The notes under the pieces: model-generated
Databases searched by the model: none
What the model was told of the DNA's origin: nothing
What the model saw: only the letters and a program-made list of their open reading frames with translations
Shown here: piece after piece, positions 43,460 to 59,916 of the stretch
Layout of the letters: every line of letters begins with the position of its first letter
How positions within the stretch are numbered: position 1 is the stretch's first letter
Translations under genes and position numbers: made by a program
Assembly: GCA_900078405.1 (NCBI GenBank)
Contig: FLTS01000001.1
Coordinates: forward strand, 930,001-994,000
DNA from: an uncultured Stenotrophomonas sp.
GTDB taxonomy: Bacteria > Pseudomonadota > Gammaproteobacteria > Xanthomonadales > Xanthomonadaceae
Direction of reading: 5' to 3'
DNA length: 64,000 nucleotides

Positions 43460-43702
43460 TCAATAATGCGGGGGCGGCGGCTCGCTCGCCGGATCGGCGG
43501 AATACAGTGCGTTGCGCACCTTGCCCAGGTCCTCCAGCAACACCCGCAGCACATCGGCATTACGGCTGCCCTGCAGGCGCGCGTCGGCCAACGCTTCACT
43601 CAGCTCGGCCAGCGCATGTTCCTGGAAGGAAACGCGCATTTCCAGTTCGACCAGGCGCGCTTCCAGCGCCTGCTCGCGTTCGTTTGGAAACAACTCAGAC
43701 AT
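43460..43702 (-). CDS. slyX: SlyX protein
   Basis: An 80-residue coiled-coil protein of the SlyX family ([22 protein letters not shown]) with the diagnostic C-terminal end PPPPHY. Its role is unclear; the name comes from proximity to slyD in E. coli. It starts 8 bp inside the end of ugd, which indicates coupling. The longer open frame from 43891 is a shadow of ugd. Confidence 0.9.
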   Translation of the reverse strand: MSELFPNEREQALEARLVELEMRVSFQEHALAELSEALADARLQGSRNADVLRVLLEDLGKVRNALYSADPASEPPPPHY

Positions 43703-45044
43703 GCAGTGAACGTCCCCGGCCAATGCCGTAATAGGCCAGCCCGGCCGCTTCGATCTCGTCGGGCCGGTACAGGTTGCGGCCGTCGAACACCACGTCGTCG
43801 CCCAGTGCCGCGGCGATGCGCGCGAAATCCGGGCTGCGGAACTGCTTCCACTCGGTGACCACGACCAATGCATCGGCGCCTTCCAGCGCATCGTGGGCGG
43901 TTTCGCAGAACATCAGGTCCCCGCGCTCGCCGAAGATGCGGCGCGCCTCCTGCATCGCCTCGGGGTCGTAGACGCGCACGTGCGCGCCGGCTTCCCACAA
44001 CTGCGCCAGCAGGCGGCGGCTGGAGGCTTCGCGCATGTCGTCGGTATTGGGCTTGAACGCCAGCCCCCACACCGCGAAGGTCTTGCCGCGCACGCCTTCG
44101 TCCTCGCCGCGGTCGTAGTGGCGCTGGATCAGCTCGAACAGGTGTCCTTTCTGCGCATCGTTGACCGCCTCCACCGCATCCAGCAGCCGCGGCACGTGGC
44201 CATGCTGCATGGCAGTGCGCGCCAGCGCCCGCACGTCCTTGGGGAAACAGGAGCCGCCGTAGCCGGCGCCGGGATAGATGAAGTGCCAGCCGATGCGCGG
44301 ATCCGAACCGATGCCCCGGCGCACCTGCTCGACGTCGGCACCGACGCGCTCGGCGATGTTGGCGATCTCGTTCATGAAGCTGATCTTGGTCGCCAGCATC
44401 GCGTTGGCGGCGTATTTGGTCAGCTCGGCCGAGCGCACGTCCATCTCCACCACGCGGTCGTGGTTGCGGTTGAACGGCGCGTACAGGCGGCGCATCACCG
44501 CCACCGGTCCGGGGTCGGTAGCGCCGACGATGATGCGATCCGGGCGCATGCAGTCGGCCACCGCATCGCCTTCCTTCAGGAACTCGGGGTTGGAAACCAC
44601 GTCGAAGTCGATTTCCGCGCCGCGCGCGGCCAGTTCGCCGGCAATCGCCGCACGCACCCGGTCGGCGGTGCCCACCGGCACCGTCGACTTGTTGACCACC
44701 ACGGTCGGCCGCTGCAGGTGGCGGCCGATGGTGCGGGCCACCGCCAGCACGTATTGCAGGTCGGCGCTGCCGTCCTCGTCCGGCGGCGTGCCCACGGCGA
44801 TGAACACCACCGGCCCATGCGCGATGGCAGCGGCCGCGTCGGTGGTGAAGGCCAGCCGCGACGCGGCGTGGTTGGCCTTCACCATCGGCTCCAGCCCCGG
44901 CTCGTAGATCGGGACGATGCCGCGGTTCAGGCCCTCGACCTTGGCATGGTCGATGTCGACACAGACCACCTCATGCCCCACTTCGGCCAGGCAGCTCCCG
45001 GTGACGAGGCCCACATAGCCGGTGCCGAAAATAGCGACGCGCAT
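43695..45044 (-). CDS. ugd: UDP-glucose 6-dehydrogenase
   Basis: A 449-residue NAD enzyme that oxidises UDP-glucose to UDP-glucuronate for surface polysaccharides. The N-terminal Rossmann motif is [20 protein letters not shown]. The catalytic cysteine is in [13 protein letters not shown], and the lid segment [12 protein letters not shown] follows the pattern of the family. The C-terminal UDP-binding domain ends at about residue 435. It sits 22 bp after the FKBP gene. Confidence 0.95.
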   Translation of the reverse strand: MRVAIFGTGYVGLVTGSCLAEVGHEVVCVDIDHAKVEGLNRGIVPIYEPGLEPMVKANHAASRLAFTTDAAAAIAHGPVVFIAVGTPPDEDGSADLQYVLAVARTIGRHLQRPTVVVNKSTVPVGTADRVRAAIAGELAARGAEIDFDVVSNPEFLKEGDAVADCMRPDRIIVGATDPGPVAVMRRLYAPFNRNHDRVVEMDVRSAELTKYAANAMLATKISFMNEIANIAERVGADVEQVRRGIGSDPRIGWHFIYPGAGYGGSCFPKDVRALARTAMQHGHVPRLLDAVEAVNDAQKGHLFELIQRHYDRGEDEGVRGKTFAVWGLAFKPNTDDMREASSRRLLAQLWEAGAHVRVYDPEAMQEARRIFGERGDLMFCETAHDALEGADALVVVTEWKQFRSPDFARIAAALGDDVVFDGRNLYRPDEIEAAGLAYYGIGRGRSLHV

Positions 45045-45066
45045 TGGAAACGATGGCTCCGTTGGC

Positions 45067-46026
45067 TTACGGCAGGACGCTCAGCAGCTCGACGTCGAAG
45101 GTCAGCGTCGCGTCCGGGCCGATCGGGCCGCCGGGGGTGCCCTCGCTGCCATAGGCCAGCTCTGACGGGATCCAGAAGCGGTACTTGGAACCGGCCGGCA
45201 TCAGCGCCACGCCCTCGGTCCAGCCCTTGATGACCTGGCCCAGGCCGAAATCGACCGGCTGGCCGCGCTCGTAGCTGCTGTCGAACACGGTGCCGTCGAG
45301 CAGCTTGCCCTCGTAATTCACCCGCACCCGGCTGCTGGCCAGCGGACGCTCGCCGCTACCGGCACGCAGCACCTGGTACTGCAGGCCCGAGGCGGTGGTC
45401 ACCACGCCCGGCTGGGTCTTGTTCTTTGCCAGGAAGGCGACGCCTTCCTCGCGGTTCTTGCCGGCGGCGGCGGCCTGCTTGGCGGTGCTGTAGGCCTGCA
45501 GCGTGGCCTGCGCCTGCTGGCGGTCCATCAGCGGGGTGCCCTTGGCGAAGAGGGTCGTGATGGCCTGGAAGGTCGCGTCCAGATCGATCTCGTCCTTGAT
45601 CGGCGCCAGCGACGGGCCGACGGCATAGCTGCCCAGCATCAGGCCGACCTTCTCGCGGTCCACCGGCGGCGGCTGGCTGCCCGGCGCCATGCCCGGCACC
45701 GGCTGCCCGGCGCGCACCATCATCGTCGTGCGCAGGGCCTGGTCGATCTTCTGCGCCTCTTCCTGCGACAGCAGCGGCTGGCCACCGGCAAAGGCGTTCT
45801 CCACGGCGCGGCGCAGCGCGGCGACATCCACGTCGGCGGCAACCGGCTCGAACGAACTGGCGACATCCACGCCGATGGCGTAACCGACTTTTTCACGTTC
45901 CGAGGTCAAAACGGACTTCTCCTTGGTGGCCGCCGGGGCGGCGGGTTGTTGCGCGATGGCTGCACCGGTGGCTGCCATTGCCAGAATCAGAAGCGACGCC
46001 GCGGCGCCACGCTTTCCCATCTTCAT
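45067..46026 (-). CDS. periplasmic FKBP-type peptidyl-prolyl isomerase with doubled N-terminal domain
   Basis: A 319-residue protein with a signal peptide ([21 protein letters not shown], then AAIA-Q). The N-terminal dimerisation-type helix domain appears twice: one copy starts [17 protein letters not shown] (about residue 42), the other [15 protein letters not shown] (about residue 125). A C-terminal FKBP domain follows ([41 protein letters not shown]). It helps fold envelope proteins, like FkpA or Mip. The start at 46026 was chosen for the signal peptide; ATG at 46035 is an alternative. It is 97 bp after the peroxidase gene. Confidence 0.9.
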   Translation of the reverse strand: MKMGKRGAAASLLILAMAATGAAIAQQPAAPAATKEKSVLTSEREKVGYAIGVDVASSFEPVAADVDVAALRRAVENAFAGGQPLLSQEEAQKIDQALRTTMMVRAGQPVPGMAPGSQPPPVDREKVGLMLGSYAVGPSLAPIKDEIDLDATFQAITTLFAKGTPLMDRQQAQATLQAYSTAKQAAAAGKNREEGVAFLAKNKTQPGVVTTASGLQYQVLRAGSGERPLASSRVRVNYEGKLLDGTVFDSSYERGQPVDFGLGQVIKGWTEGVALMPAGSKYRFWIPSELAYGSEGTPGGPIGPDATLTFDVELLSVLP

Positions 46027-46123
46027 TCGCTGCATTCTCTGGAAGTGAACAAACGCCGCCATCGGCGCGAGGGGCGCCATTGTCGCATGCGTACCGGTGA
46101 TGTCGAGGTGCGCACGGCACCAC

Positions 46124-46693
46124 TCAATGGTGGTGCGGAACCGGCACCGCAAGCTCGCGCTCGATCGCCGCGCGCAGCCCGGCATCGTCCGGGCGTACCT
46201 TGCTCGGGAACTGCGCCACCACCCGGCCATCGCGCGAGACCAGGTACTTGTGGAAGTTCCAGCCCGGCGCGACGCCGGTCAGGCGCGTGAGGTCGCGGTA
46301 CAGTGGCGTGGCGTCGCCACCGACCACGTGCACTTTCTCGAACATCGGGAACTTCACCCCGTAGGTCAGCGTGCAGAACTCCTGGATCTCCGCTTCGGTA
46401 CCCGGCTCCTGGCCCTTGAAGTCGTTGGAAGGAAAACCGAGCACGGCGAAGCCGCGGCCGCCCAGCTCCTGGTGCAGCGCCTCCAGCCCCTCGTACTGCG
46501 GCGTGTAACCGCACTTGGAGGCGGTATTGACCACCAGCAGCACCTTGCCGCCGTAGTCGTGGTTCAGGTTGACCGGCTCCTTGCCGGCCAGCGGGCGGTA
46601 GTCGCGGTCCAGCAGGGACTGATCCCCGGCATGGGCCGGCGCCATGAAAAGGCCGGCGATCGCCATGCCCAGCAGGAAATTTCGAAGTGCCAT
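46124..46693 (-). CDS. glutathione-peroxidase-family protein, exported
   Basis: A 189-residue peroxidase of the thioredoxin fold. A signal peptide (MALRNFLLGMAIAGLFMAPAHA) is followed by the catalytic cysteine Cys61 in NTASKCGYTPQYEGL. The Gln and Trp of the triad are in FPSNDFKGQEPG and APGWNFHKYLV. It reduces hydroperoxides in the periplasm, probably with thioredoxin-like donors. It heads a five-gene minus-strand run ending with the DUF2058 gene. A TAGTCT-like -10 and a divergent operon lie upstream. Confidence 0.9.
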   Translation of the reverse strand: MALRNFLLGMAIAGLFMAPAHAGDQSLLDRDYRPLAGKEPVNLNHDYGGKVLLVVNTASKCGYTPQYEGLEALHQELGGRGFAVLGFPSNDFKGQEPGTEAEIQEFCTLTYGVKFPMFEKVHVVGGDATPLYRDLTRLTGVAPGWNFHKYLVSRDGRVVAQFPSKVRPDDAGLRAAIERELAVPVPHHH

Positions 46694-46758
46694 CTGTGTT
46701 CTCCCGGTTGCCCATCGGCGTCGGCAAAGACTAGGCCATCAGTTGGGTTACAGGGGAG

Positions 46759-46798
46759 TTGCATGTCGGCGTATCGGTGTTATAGTTGCATACAACAC
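46759..46798 (+). promoter_or_regulatory. promoter and probable GntR (YtrA-type) operator
   Basis: A -35-like TTGCAT (46759-46764) and -10-like TATAGT (46781-46786) are 16 bp apart. An imperfect 22-bp inverted repeat, GTGTTATA ... TACAACAC (46777-46798), covers the -10 box. The next gene starts at 46824, and the GntR gene is second in the operon, so this is a likely autoregulatory site. Confidence 0.65.
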
Positions 46799-46823
46799 CA
46801 GACACCCTGCACGGGGGATCGCA

Positions 46824-47069
46824 ATGGACCTGAAGCACTGTCGCCCTGCCCTGCCTGCGCTTGCCGCCGCCGGCACGCTCCTGCTGCTCGGCTGCACCCT
46901 GTCCATGCCGGCCGGTCGCAGTGCCGCGCCGACGCCCGATGCCGGGCTCGCCGGCGAAGCGCCCGAGGCCGACCTGCCGGAGAAGGCCCGGCGCCAGGCC
47001 CGGCGGGTGCGCGCCAGCCTGTCCCTGCCCTATTTCTCGTTCGCACGTCCGTTGAACCCACGGAGCTGA
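46824..47069 (+). CDS. small lipoprotein heading the YtrA operon
   Basis: An 81-residue protein with a lipoprotein signal (PALAAAGTLLLLGC, lipidated Cys24). The rest is a short Ala/Pro/Arg-rich chain ending in SFARPLNPRS. No family recognised. GGGGGA precedes the ATG at suitable spacing. It is followed two bases later by the GntR regulator and is probably exported to the outer or inner membrane. Confidence 0.7.
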   Translation: MDLKHCRPALPALAAAGTLLLLGCTLSMPAGRSAAPTPDAGLAGEAPEADLPEKARRQARRVRASLSLPYFSFARPLNPRS

Positions 47070-47071
47070 CC

Positions 47072-47434
47072 ATGAGCGACATCCACTGGAGCGATGGCGC
47101 TCCGATCTACCGCCAGCTGAAGGACCGGGTCATCGCGATGATGCTCGACGGCATCATCAAGCCCGGCGACGCCCTGCCCTCGGTACGCCAGGTGGCCGCC
47201 GAATACCAGCTCAACCCGATCACCGTCTCGCGCGCCTACCAGGAACTGGCCGACGAGAACCTGGTCGAGAAGCGCCGCGGCCTGGGCATGTTCATGACCG
47301 AGGAGGCCGCGCGGAAGCTGCGCGGCAGCGAGCGCGAGCGCTTTCTCAACGAAGAGTGGCCCGGCGTGCTGGAGCGCATCCAGCGCCTGGGGCTGAGCCT
47401 GGACGATTTGCTGCCATCGGGGACCAAACAATGA
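47072..47434 (+). CDS. GntR-family regulator, YtrA subfamily
   Basis: A 120-residue short GntR protein: an N-terminal winged helix (IYRQLKDRVIAMMLDGIIKPGDALPSVRQVAAEYQLNP) and only a short two-helix C-terminus instead of a ligand domain, which is the YtrA pattern. It lies between a lipoprotein gene and ABC transporter genes, and overlaps the ATPase gene as ATGA. It probably represses this operon through the site at 46777-46798. HpaR1 in Xanthomonas is of the same subfamily. Confidence 0.9.
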   Translation: MSDIHWSDGAPIYRQLKDRVIAMMLDGIIKPGDALPSVRQVAAEYQLNPITVSRAYQELADENLVEKRRGLGMFMTEEAARKLRGSERERFLNEEWPGVLERIQRLGLSLDDLLPSGTKQ

Positions 47435-48303
47435 ATGCCACCGCCGAAACCGTCGTTTCCGCCCGCGGCCTGCGCAAGACCTACAAGCGCAAGCCGGCGC
47501 TGGACGACGCCAGCTTCACCATCGCACCGGGCCGCATCGTCGGCCTGATCGGCCCCAACGGCGCGGGCAAGACCACCGCGCTGAAGGCCATGCTCGGCCT
47601 GACCGCATTCGAGGGCGATCTGCGCGTACTGGGCATGGACCCGCGCAGCCAGCGCAACGCGCTGATGAACGACGTCTGCTTCATCGCCGACGTGGCGGTG
47701 CTGCCGCGCTGGATGCGGGTGAAGGAGGCCATCGATTTCGTCGCCGGCGTGCACCCGCGCTTCGACCGCGCCCGTTGCGAGCGCTTCCTGGCCAACACCA
47801 AGCTGCAGCCGAAGCAACGCGTGGGCGAACTGTCCAAGGGCATGGTGGTGCAGCTGCACCTGGCGCTGGTGATGGCCATCGACGCCCGCGTACTGGTGCT
47901 GGACGAGCCCACCTTGGGCCTGGACATCCTGTACCGCAAGGAGTTCTACCAGCGCCTGCTGGAGGACTACTTCGACGAGCAGAAGACCATCCTCATCACC
48001 ACCCACCAGGTCGAGGAGATCGAGCACATCCTCACCGACGTGCTGTTCATCCGCGACGGCAGGATCGTGCTGTCGGCCGACATGGAAAGCGTGTCCGGCC
48101 GCTACACCGAACTGCTGGCCTCGGCCGACACCGTGCAGGCCGCGCGCGAGCTGCGGCCCATCGACGAGCGCGCGCTGCCGTTCGGCAAGACCGTGCTGCT
48201 CTACGACGGCGCCGATCGCGCGCAACTGGACGCCCTGGGCGAAACCCGCAACCCCGGCCTCGCCGACCTGTTCGTGGCCATCATGAAGGGAACCTACGCA
48301 TGA
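47431..48303 (+). CDS. ABC transporter ATP-binding protein
   Basis: A 290-residue ATPase. Walker A is GPNGAGKTT (about residues 44-52), the signature is ELSKGM (not the usual LSGGQ), and Walker B is VLVLDEPTLGLD, followed by the switch region ILITTHQVEEI. The start overlaps the GntR gene end as ATGA. It works with the permease at 48300, likely as an exporter or membrane-stress transporter of the YtrB/BcrA type. Confidence 0.92.
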   Translation: MNATAETVVSARGLRKTYKRKPALDDASFTIAPGRIVGLIGPNGAGKTTALKAMLGLTAFEGDLRVLGMDPRSQRNALMNDVCFIADVAVLPRWMRVKEAIDFVAGVHPRFDRARCERFLANTKLQPKQRVGELSKGMVVQLHLALVMAIDARVLVLDEPTLGLDILYRKEFYQRLLEDYFDEQKTILITTHQVEEIEHILTDVLFIRDGRIVLSADMESVSGRYTELLASADTVQAARELRPIDERALPFGKTVLLYDGADRAQLDALGETRNPGLADLFVAIMKGTYA

Positions 48304-49313
48304 ACGCCGTCCACCACATCACCCCGCTGGGCAAGTTCAAGTGGCTGCTCAAGCGCGAATACTGGGAAAACCGCGGCGGATTCCTGCGCGCGCCGCTGGT
48401 GGCCGGCGGCATCTCGCTGCTGCTGACGGTGATGGCGATCATCGCCGGGCTGTTCGCCGCCCATCGTGCCGCTGCAGACGGCGGCCTGCACATCGATGGC
48501 GTCAACGTCAACGGCCTGGACCTGGGCATGCTCACCCGGCAGATGTCGCCGGAAGACATGGCCAAGCTCGGCGAAGGCATGAACTTCACCCTGCTGCTCA
48601 GTTCGGCATGGCCGTTCATCGTGCTCGGCTTCGTGGTGTTCTTCTATTGCCTGGGCGCGCTGTACGACGACCGCCGCGACCGCAGCGTGCTGTTCTGGAA
48701 GTCGCTGCCGCTGTCCGACACGCAGACGGTGCTGTCCAAGCTGGCCAGCGCGGTGGTCGTCGCACCGGTGCTGGCGACGCTGGCGGCCATCCTCACCATG
48801 TTCGGCTTCATCGCGATCATCAGCATCGTGGTGCTGGCCCACGGCGGCAATCCGGTGACCCTGATCTGGGCACCGTCCAGCCCGTTCACCCTCATCGCCG
48901 GAATGCTGTGCTGGGTGCCGGTCTACGCGCTGTGGGCGCTGCCCACCGTCGGCTGGCTGCTGCTGTGCTCGGCATGGGCCAGGAGCAAGCCGTTCCTGTG
49001 GGCGGTGATGCTGCCGGTGTTCGCCGGGGTCGTCGTCAGCTGGTTCGGGCTGATGAAACTGTTCGCGCTGGATGCGGGCTGGTTCTGGGCGCACGTGGTC
49101 GGCCGCCTGCTGCTGGGCACCTTCCCCGGCGTCGAAGTGGCCTACCAGACCAGGTCCACGCAGGGACAGTCGCTGCAATCGGTGCTGGATGGCTTCACCC
49201 CGGCCGACCAGCTGGCAACCCTGGCCAGCCCGCAACTGTGGATCGGGGTGGTCGTCGGCGCGCTGTTCATCGCCGCCGCCATCTGGCTGCGCCAGCGCCG
49301 CGACGAAATCTGA
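48300..49313 (+). CDS. ABC transporter permease (ABC-2-like)
   Basis: A 337-residue integral membrane protein with about six hydrophobic helices (for example APLVAGGISLLLTVMAIIAG and FIVLGFVVFFYCLGALYDD) and a periplasmic stretch around residues 60-95. The DDRRDRSVLFWKSLPLSDT loop is the usual coupling region of such permeases. It starts by ATGA overlap on the ATPase gene. The substrate is unknown. Confidence 0.88.
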   Translation: MNAVHHITPLGKFKWLLKREYWENRGGFLRAPLVAGGISLLLTVMAIIAGLFAAHRAAADGGLHIDGVNVNGLDLGMLTRQMSPEDMAKLGEGMNFTLLLSSAWPFIVLGFVVFFYCLGALYDDRRDRSVLFWKSLPLSDTQTVLSKLASAVVVAPVLATLAAILTMFGFIAIISIVVLAHGGNPVTLIWAPSSPFTLIAGMLCWVPVYALWALPTVGWLLLCSAWARSKPFLWAVMLPVFAGVVVSWFGLMKLFALDAGWFWAHVVGRLLLGTFPGVEVAYQTRSTQGQSLQSVLDGFTPADQLATLASPQLWIGVVVGALFIAAAIWLRQRRDEI

Positions 49314-49338
49314 CCCCCTGCACCCGCGAGGAATCCCG

Positions 49339-50163
49339 ATGAAGATCACGCCCCTGCTGTTCGCCCTGGCCCTGCTGCCGGCCAGCGCCTTCGCCGAAGA
49401 ACACTGCAAATTCAGCCAGCCGCAGGCACTGGAGCTGGATCTCGCCGGGGTGAAGGCGGTGGTGTTCGAGGTCAACAGCCACGACCTGCGCCTGCAGGCC
49501 GGCCCCGGCACCAAAGGCGCATTGTCCGGCCGTGCCTGCGCCTCCAGCCAGGACCTGCTGGGCCAGCTGTCGCTGAGCCAGCACAAGAGCGGCGACAAAC
49601 TGACGGTCATGCTGGAACGCAAGCAGCCGGGGCTGAACTTCAACCTCGGCAGCACTTATGCCTGGCTGGACATCGCCGGCGCTTTGCCAGACACCCTGCT
49701 GGTACAGATCAAGGTCGGCTCCGGTGACGCCACGCTGGGCGGCGCGCGGGCGATGAGCGCCGACGTTGGCTCCGGTGACGTCAAGGCGCGCGACATCGGC
49801 GGCCTGGCGAGTGTCGCGGTCGGCTCGGGCGACGTCGAGCTGGACAACATCGGCACGCTGCACCTGCTGTCGGTGGGTTCCGGCGACGTCCAGGCCCGCG
49901 GCGTGCGCGGCGATGCCAAGGTCGGCAGCGTCGGCTCCGGCGACCTGAAGCTGCATGACGTGCAAGGTGCGGTGAGCATCGACAGCATCGGCTCGGGCGA
50001 TGTCGAACTGGACGGCGTGCAGGGCGCGGTGACGCTGGGCACGCTGGGCTCGGGTGACCTCGACGTGCGCGGTGCCGCCAGCCTGAGCGTGCGCCGCAGC
50101 GGCAGCGGCTCGGTCGACCACCGCGACATCCGCGGCAGCGTCGACCTGCCGAAGAAGCACTGA
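49339..50163 (+). CDS. exported DUF4097-like beta-solenoid protein
   Basis: A 274-residue protein with a signal peptide (MKITPLLFALALLPASAFA). From about residue 125 it is built of repeats of roughly 15-20 residues that end in GSGDV or GSGDL (VGSGDATL, VGSGDVKA, VGSGDVEL, VGSGDVQA, VGSGDLKL, IGSGDVEL, LGSGDLDV), a pattern of right-handed beta-helix adhesin-like domains. The end is RRSGSGSVDHRDIRG. It lies 25 bp after the permease gene and probably acts in the envelope. Similar domains occur next to YtrA-type ABC operons. Confidence 0.88.
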   Translation: MKITPLLFALALLPASAFAEEHCKFSQPQALELDLAGVKAVVFEVNSHDLRLQAGPGTKGALSGRACASSQDLLGQLSLSQHKSGDKLTVMLERKQPGLNFNLGSTYAWLDIAGALPDTLLVQIKVGSGDATLGGARAMSADVGSGDVKARDIGGLASVAVGSGDVELDNIGTLHLLSVGSGDVQARGVRGDAKVGSVGSGDLKLHDVQGAVSIDSIGSGDVELDGVQGAVTLGTLGSGDLDVRGAASLSVRRSGSGSVDHRDIRGSVDLPKKH

Positions 50164-50194
50164 CCCCTTCCACTTTCCCGCAAAGGATGCCGCC

Positions 50195-50785
50195 ATGAAA
50201 TCGCTCGACACCTGCCTGTTCGCCCTGCTGCTGTGCCTGCCGCTGGCCGCCTGTGGCGGACAACCCTCCTCCACTGCGACCGGAACCACCGACACCACGC
50301 TCGGCAAGAAGGTGCGCGAGGCCACCGACGAGGCCCGCAGGAAGCTGGCCACGGAGAACATCAACGTCTCCCGCGACAATGGCGCCAAGGCGGAGATCAC
50401 CCCCGCCGGCGACCTGCTGATCGACGGCAAAGCGGTCGCCATCGACGACGCCCAGCGCAAGCTGCTGCTCGAATACCGCGCGCAGATCGTGAAGGTGGCC
50501 GAAGCCGGCATCGAAATCGGCGTGCAGGGCGCGAACCTCGGCGTGCGCGCGGCTGGCGAGGCGATCAAGGGCATCTTCTCCGGCGATACCGACAAGATCG
50601 AGGAGCGGGTCAACGCCGAGGCGAAGAAGCTGGAAGAAAGCGCAGGAAAGATCTGCGACCAGATGCCGGCCCTGCTCGCCAGCCAACAGCGGCTGGCCGC
50701 GGCCGTCCCCGAGTTCGAGCCCTACGCCAACATGGACCAGGACGACATCGAGGAATGCCGCAAGGGCAGCGTGAAGCTGCGCTGA
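50195..50785 (+). CDS. YggN/DUF2884-like lipoprotein
   Basis: A 196-residue protein with a lipoprotein signal ending LPLAAC (Cys20). The segment ITPAGDLLIDGKAVAIDDAQ followed by RKLLLEYRAQI is the pattern I associate with the YggN/DUF2884 group. The C-terminal part is helical and charged (EERVNAEAKKLEES) with Cys in KICDQM and IEECRK. Function unknown. It follows the beta-solenoid gene by 31 bp in the same operon. Confidence 0.75.
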   Translation: MKSLDTCLFALLLCLPLAACGGQPSSTATGTTDTTLGKKVREATDEARRKLATENINVSRDNGAKAEITPAGDLLIDGKAVAIDDAQRKLLLEYRAQIVKVAEAGIEIGVQGANLGVRAAGEAIKGIFSGDTDKIEERVNAEAKKLEESAGKICDQMPALLASQQRLAAAVPEFEPYANMDQDDIEECRKGSVKLR

Positions 50786-50847
50786 GCGGTGACGCCCGGC
50801 AGCGGCGGTAGAATGCCGCCCCTGCCGTTCGTCCCCGTATCGCCGCC

Positions 50848-51279
50848 ATGAAGAAGCTGCTTCCCATCCTGTTCGCCTGTGCCACCCTGCTCAGCGGCTG
50901 CGGCGACCGCGAAAAGTACGCGGCCCACCGCGCCGAGCGCAGCAAGCCCAAGACCGAGGTCAGCGCGGACATGGTGGCAATACGACGCGCGCCCTATCCC
51001 AACCTGACCATCCTGCCTGGTGGCCATCTGCGCGTGGACGACATCGGGATCCCGCTGAAACCGGAGCAGCAGGAAATGCTGCAGGACAGCTTCGTCAAGC
51101 TGCAGATCCTGCGCCAGAACACGTTGACCGATGCCGCCGCGACCGCCCACGTCGGCGAACGCAGCGTGCCGATCCAGCCCGCGTCCGGGCAACAGCCCTT
51201 CCCGGCCGACCTGGCCACCGACATTCCCGAATTCAAGGAATATGGCGAGGCGTTGGCGAACCTGCGCGCGGTGCGCTGA
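50848..51279 (+). CDS. small lipoprotein, distant relative of its upstream neighbour
   Basis: A 143-residue protein with a lipoprotein signal ending LLSGC (Cys18). The segment LTILPGGHLRVDDIGIPLKP matches the hydrophobic pattern of the DUF2884-like region of the preceding gene (LLIDGKAVAIDD), so the two may be ancient duplicates. The rest is short and unassigned. Last gene of the operon; a hairpin follows 8 bp after its stop codon. Confidence 0.7.
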   Translation: MKKLLPILFACATLLSGCGDREKYAAHRAERSKPKTEVSADMVAIRRAPYPNLTILPGGHLRVDDIGIPLKPEQQEMLQDSFVKLQILRQNTLTDAAATAHVGERSVPIQPASGQQPFPADLATDIPEFKEYGEALANLRAVR

Positions 51280-51286
51280 AAGCCGT

Positions 51287-55947
<4,661 letters not shown>

Positions 55948-55956
55948 ACCGGCGCA

Positions 55957-56865
55957 ATGGACGACCACACCGCCATCCACGTCGAGGCCGCCGACTACAC
56001 GCACCGGCACGCGCAGCTGCACGCGCTGCGCCGCGCCGTGTTCGTCGACGAACAGCAGGTTCCGGCTGAACTGGAAACCGACGCGCTCGACCCGCTCAGC
56101 CACCACGTCGTTGCCCTGGACGCGGCGGGCCGGGTCGTCGGCACCGGCCGGTTGACGCCACAGCGGCGCATCGGCCGCATGGCGGTGGCCGCCGGCTGGC
56201 GCAACCGCGACGTCGGCGCCGCCCTGCTGCAGGCGCTGGTCGCCGAAGCCGGCCGGCGCGGCTGGGGCGAGGTGGCGCTGCATGCCCAGCTCGGCGCCCG
56301 CAATTTCTACATCCGCAACGGTTTCCTGCCCGAAGGCACCGAATTCGAGGAAGCCGGCATCGTTCACCAGAGCATGCGCCGGCGGCTGGACGGGCCCATG
56401 CGCGTGCAGGACCCGGCCCAGGGCACTGCCGCGGCCACCGCCGTGGCCCACCGCGCCCGGCGCCGACTTCTGCTGCACTGCCGCGGCAGCGATGCCCTCC
56501 TGCTCGGCCAACCGGCGGTGCTGCAGGCCCTGCGCCGTTTCGCCAGCGCCCGCCATGACAAGCAGGCCCTGCTGTTGCTGCACGATGGCGACCTGCAGGC
56601 GATGCCGGCCGCGCTGCTGGCACTGATGCAGCGCCTGCCCAGCGTGTTCGCGCTGCGCGGGCCGTCCGACCCGGCCGATGCCGCGGTGGCCTCGGCCGCC
56701 ATCCTCAACGACAACGGCGACTGCTACTTTCGTCCAATGGGCGAACGCCCCGACGGCGAGTTGTCGCTGGACTCCCCGGCCCGGGCGCACCCGCATGAAA
56801 CGCAGTTCCAGCGCATGTGGGAGCGTGCACACGACTGTCCCGGCCTGCGCACGCTCGGCATCTGA
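55957..56865 (+). CDS. GNAT acetyltransferase fused to a second domain (DUF7931-like)
   Basis: A 302-residue protein. Residues about 5-150 are an acetyltransferase of the ElaA/YjcF-like group: LHALRRAVFVDEQQVPAELE, GRMAVAAGWRNRDVGAALL and NFYIRNGFLPEGTEFEEAGI. Residues about 165-300 form a separate domain rich in Leu/Ala/Arg (LLLHCRGSDALLLGQPAVL; SVFALRGPSDPADAAVA) that I associate with DUF7931. Substrate unknown. It follows roxA by 9 bp, so the two are probably co-transcribed. Confidence 0.82.
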   Translation: MDDHTAIHVEAADYTHRHAQLHALRRAVFVDEQQVPAELETDALDPLSHHVVALDAAGRVVGTGRLTPQRRIGRMAVAAGWRNRDVGAALLQALVAEAGRRGWGEVALHAQLGARNFYIRNGFLPEGTEFEEAGIVHQSMRRRLDGPMRVQDPAQGTAAATAVAHRARRRLLLHCRGSDALLLGQPAVLQALRRFASARHDKQALLLLHDGDLQAMPAALLALMQRLPSVFALRGPSDPADAAVASAAILNDNGDCYFRPMGERPDGELSLDSPARAHPHETQFQRMWERAHDCPGLRTLGI

Positions 56866-56946
56866 GCGTCATTCCGGCAGGACAGGCAATGGCCGAGCAT
56901 TAACAGAATGGACAGGCGTCACTGCCCCTTCCTGTCCACGCGGGCG

Positions 56947-56952
56947 TATAAT
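56947..56952 (+). promoter_or_regulatory. -10 box of the sucA-sucB-lpdA operon
   Basis: A perfect TATAAT lies 90 bp upstream of the sucA start. The -35 region is unclear. TTCCTG is too near; nothing better is seen. Confidence 0.5.
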
Positions 56953-57042
56953 TCGGCGGATTCATCACGCCCGTGCGGCACCCGCCCCGCAAGGTACCGC
57001 CGGTTCCCTGAGCAATAATCAAAGCGAATCCGACTCCCCATC

Positions 57043-59874
<2,832 letters not shown>

Positions 59875-59916
59875 CCTCCCCCTTTCACGAATAGATACGA
59901 ACCAGGAAGCCCACGC

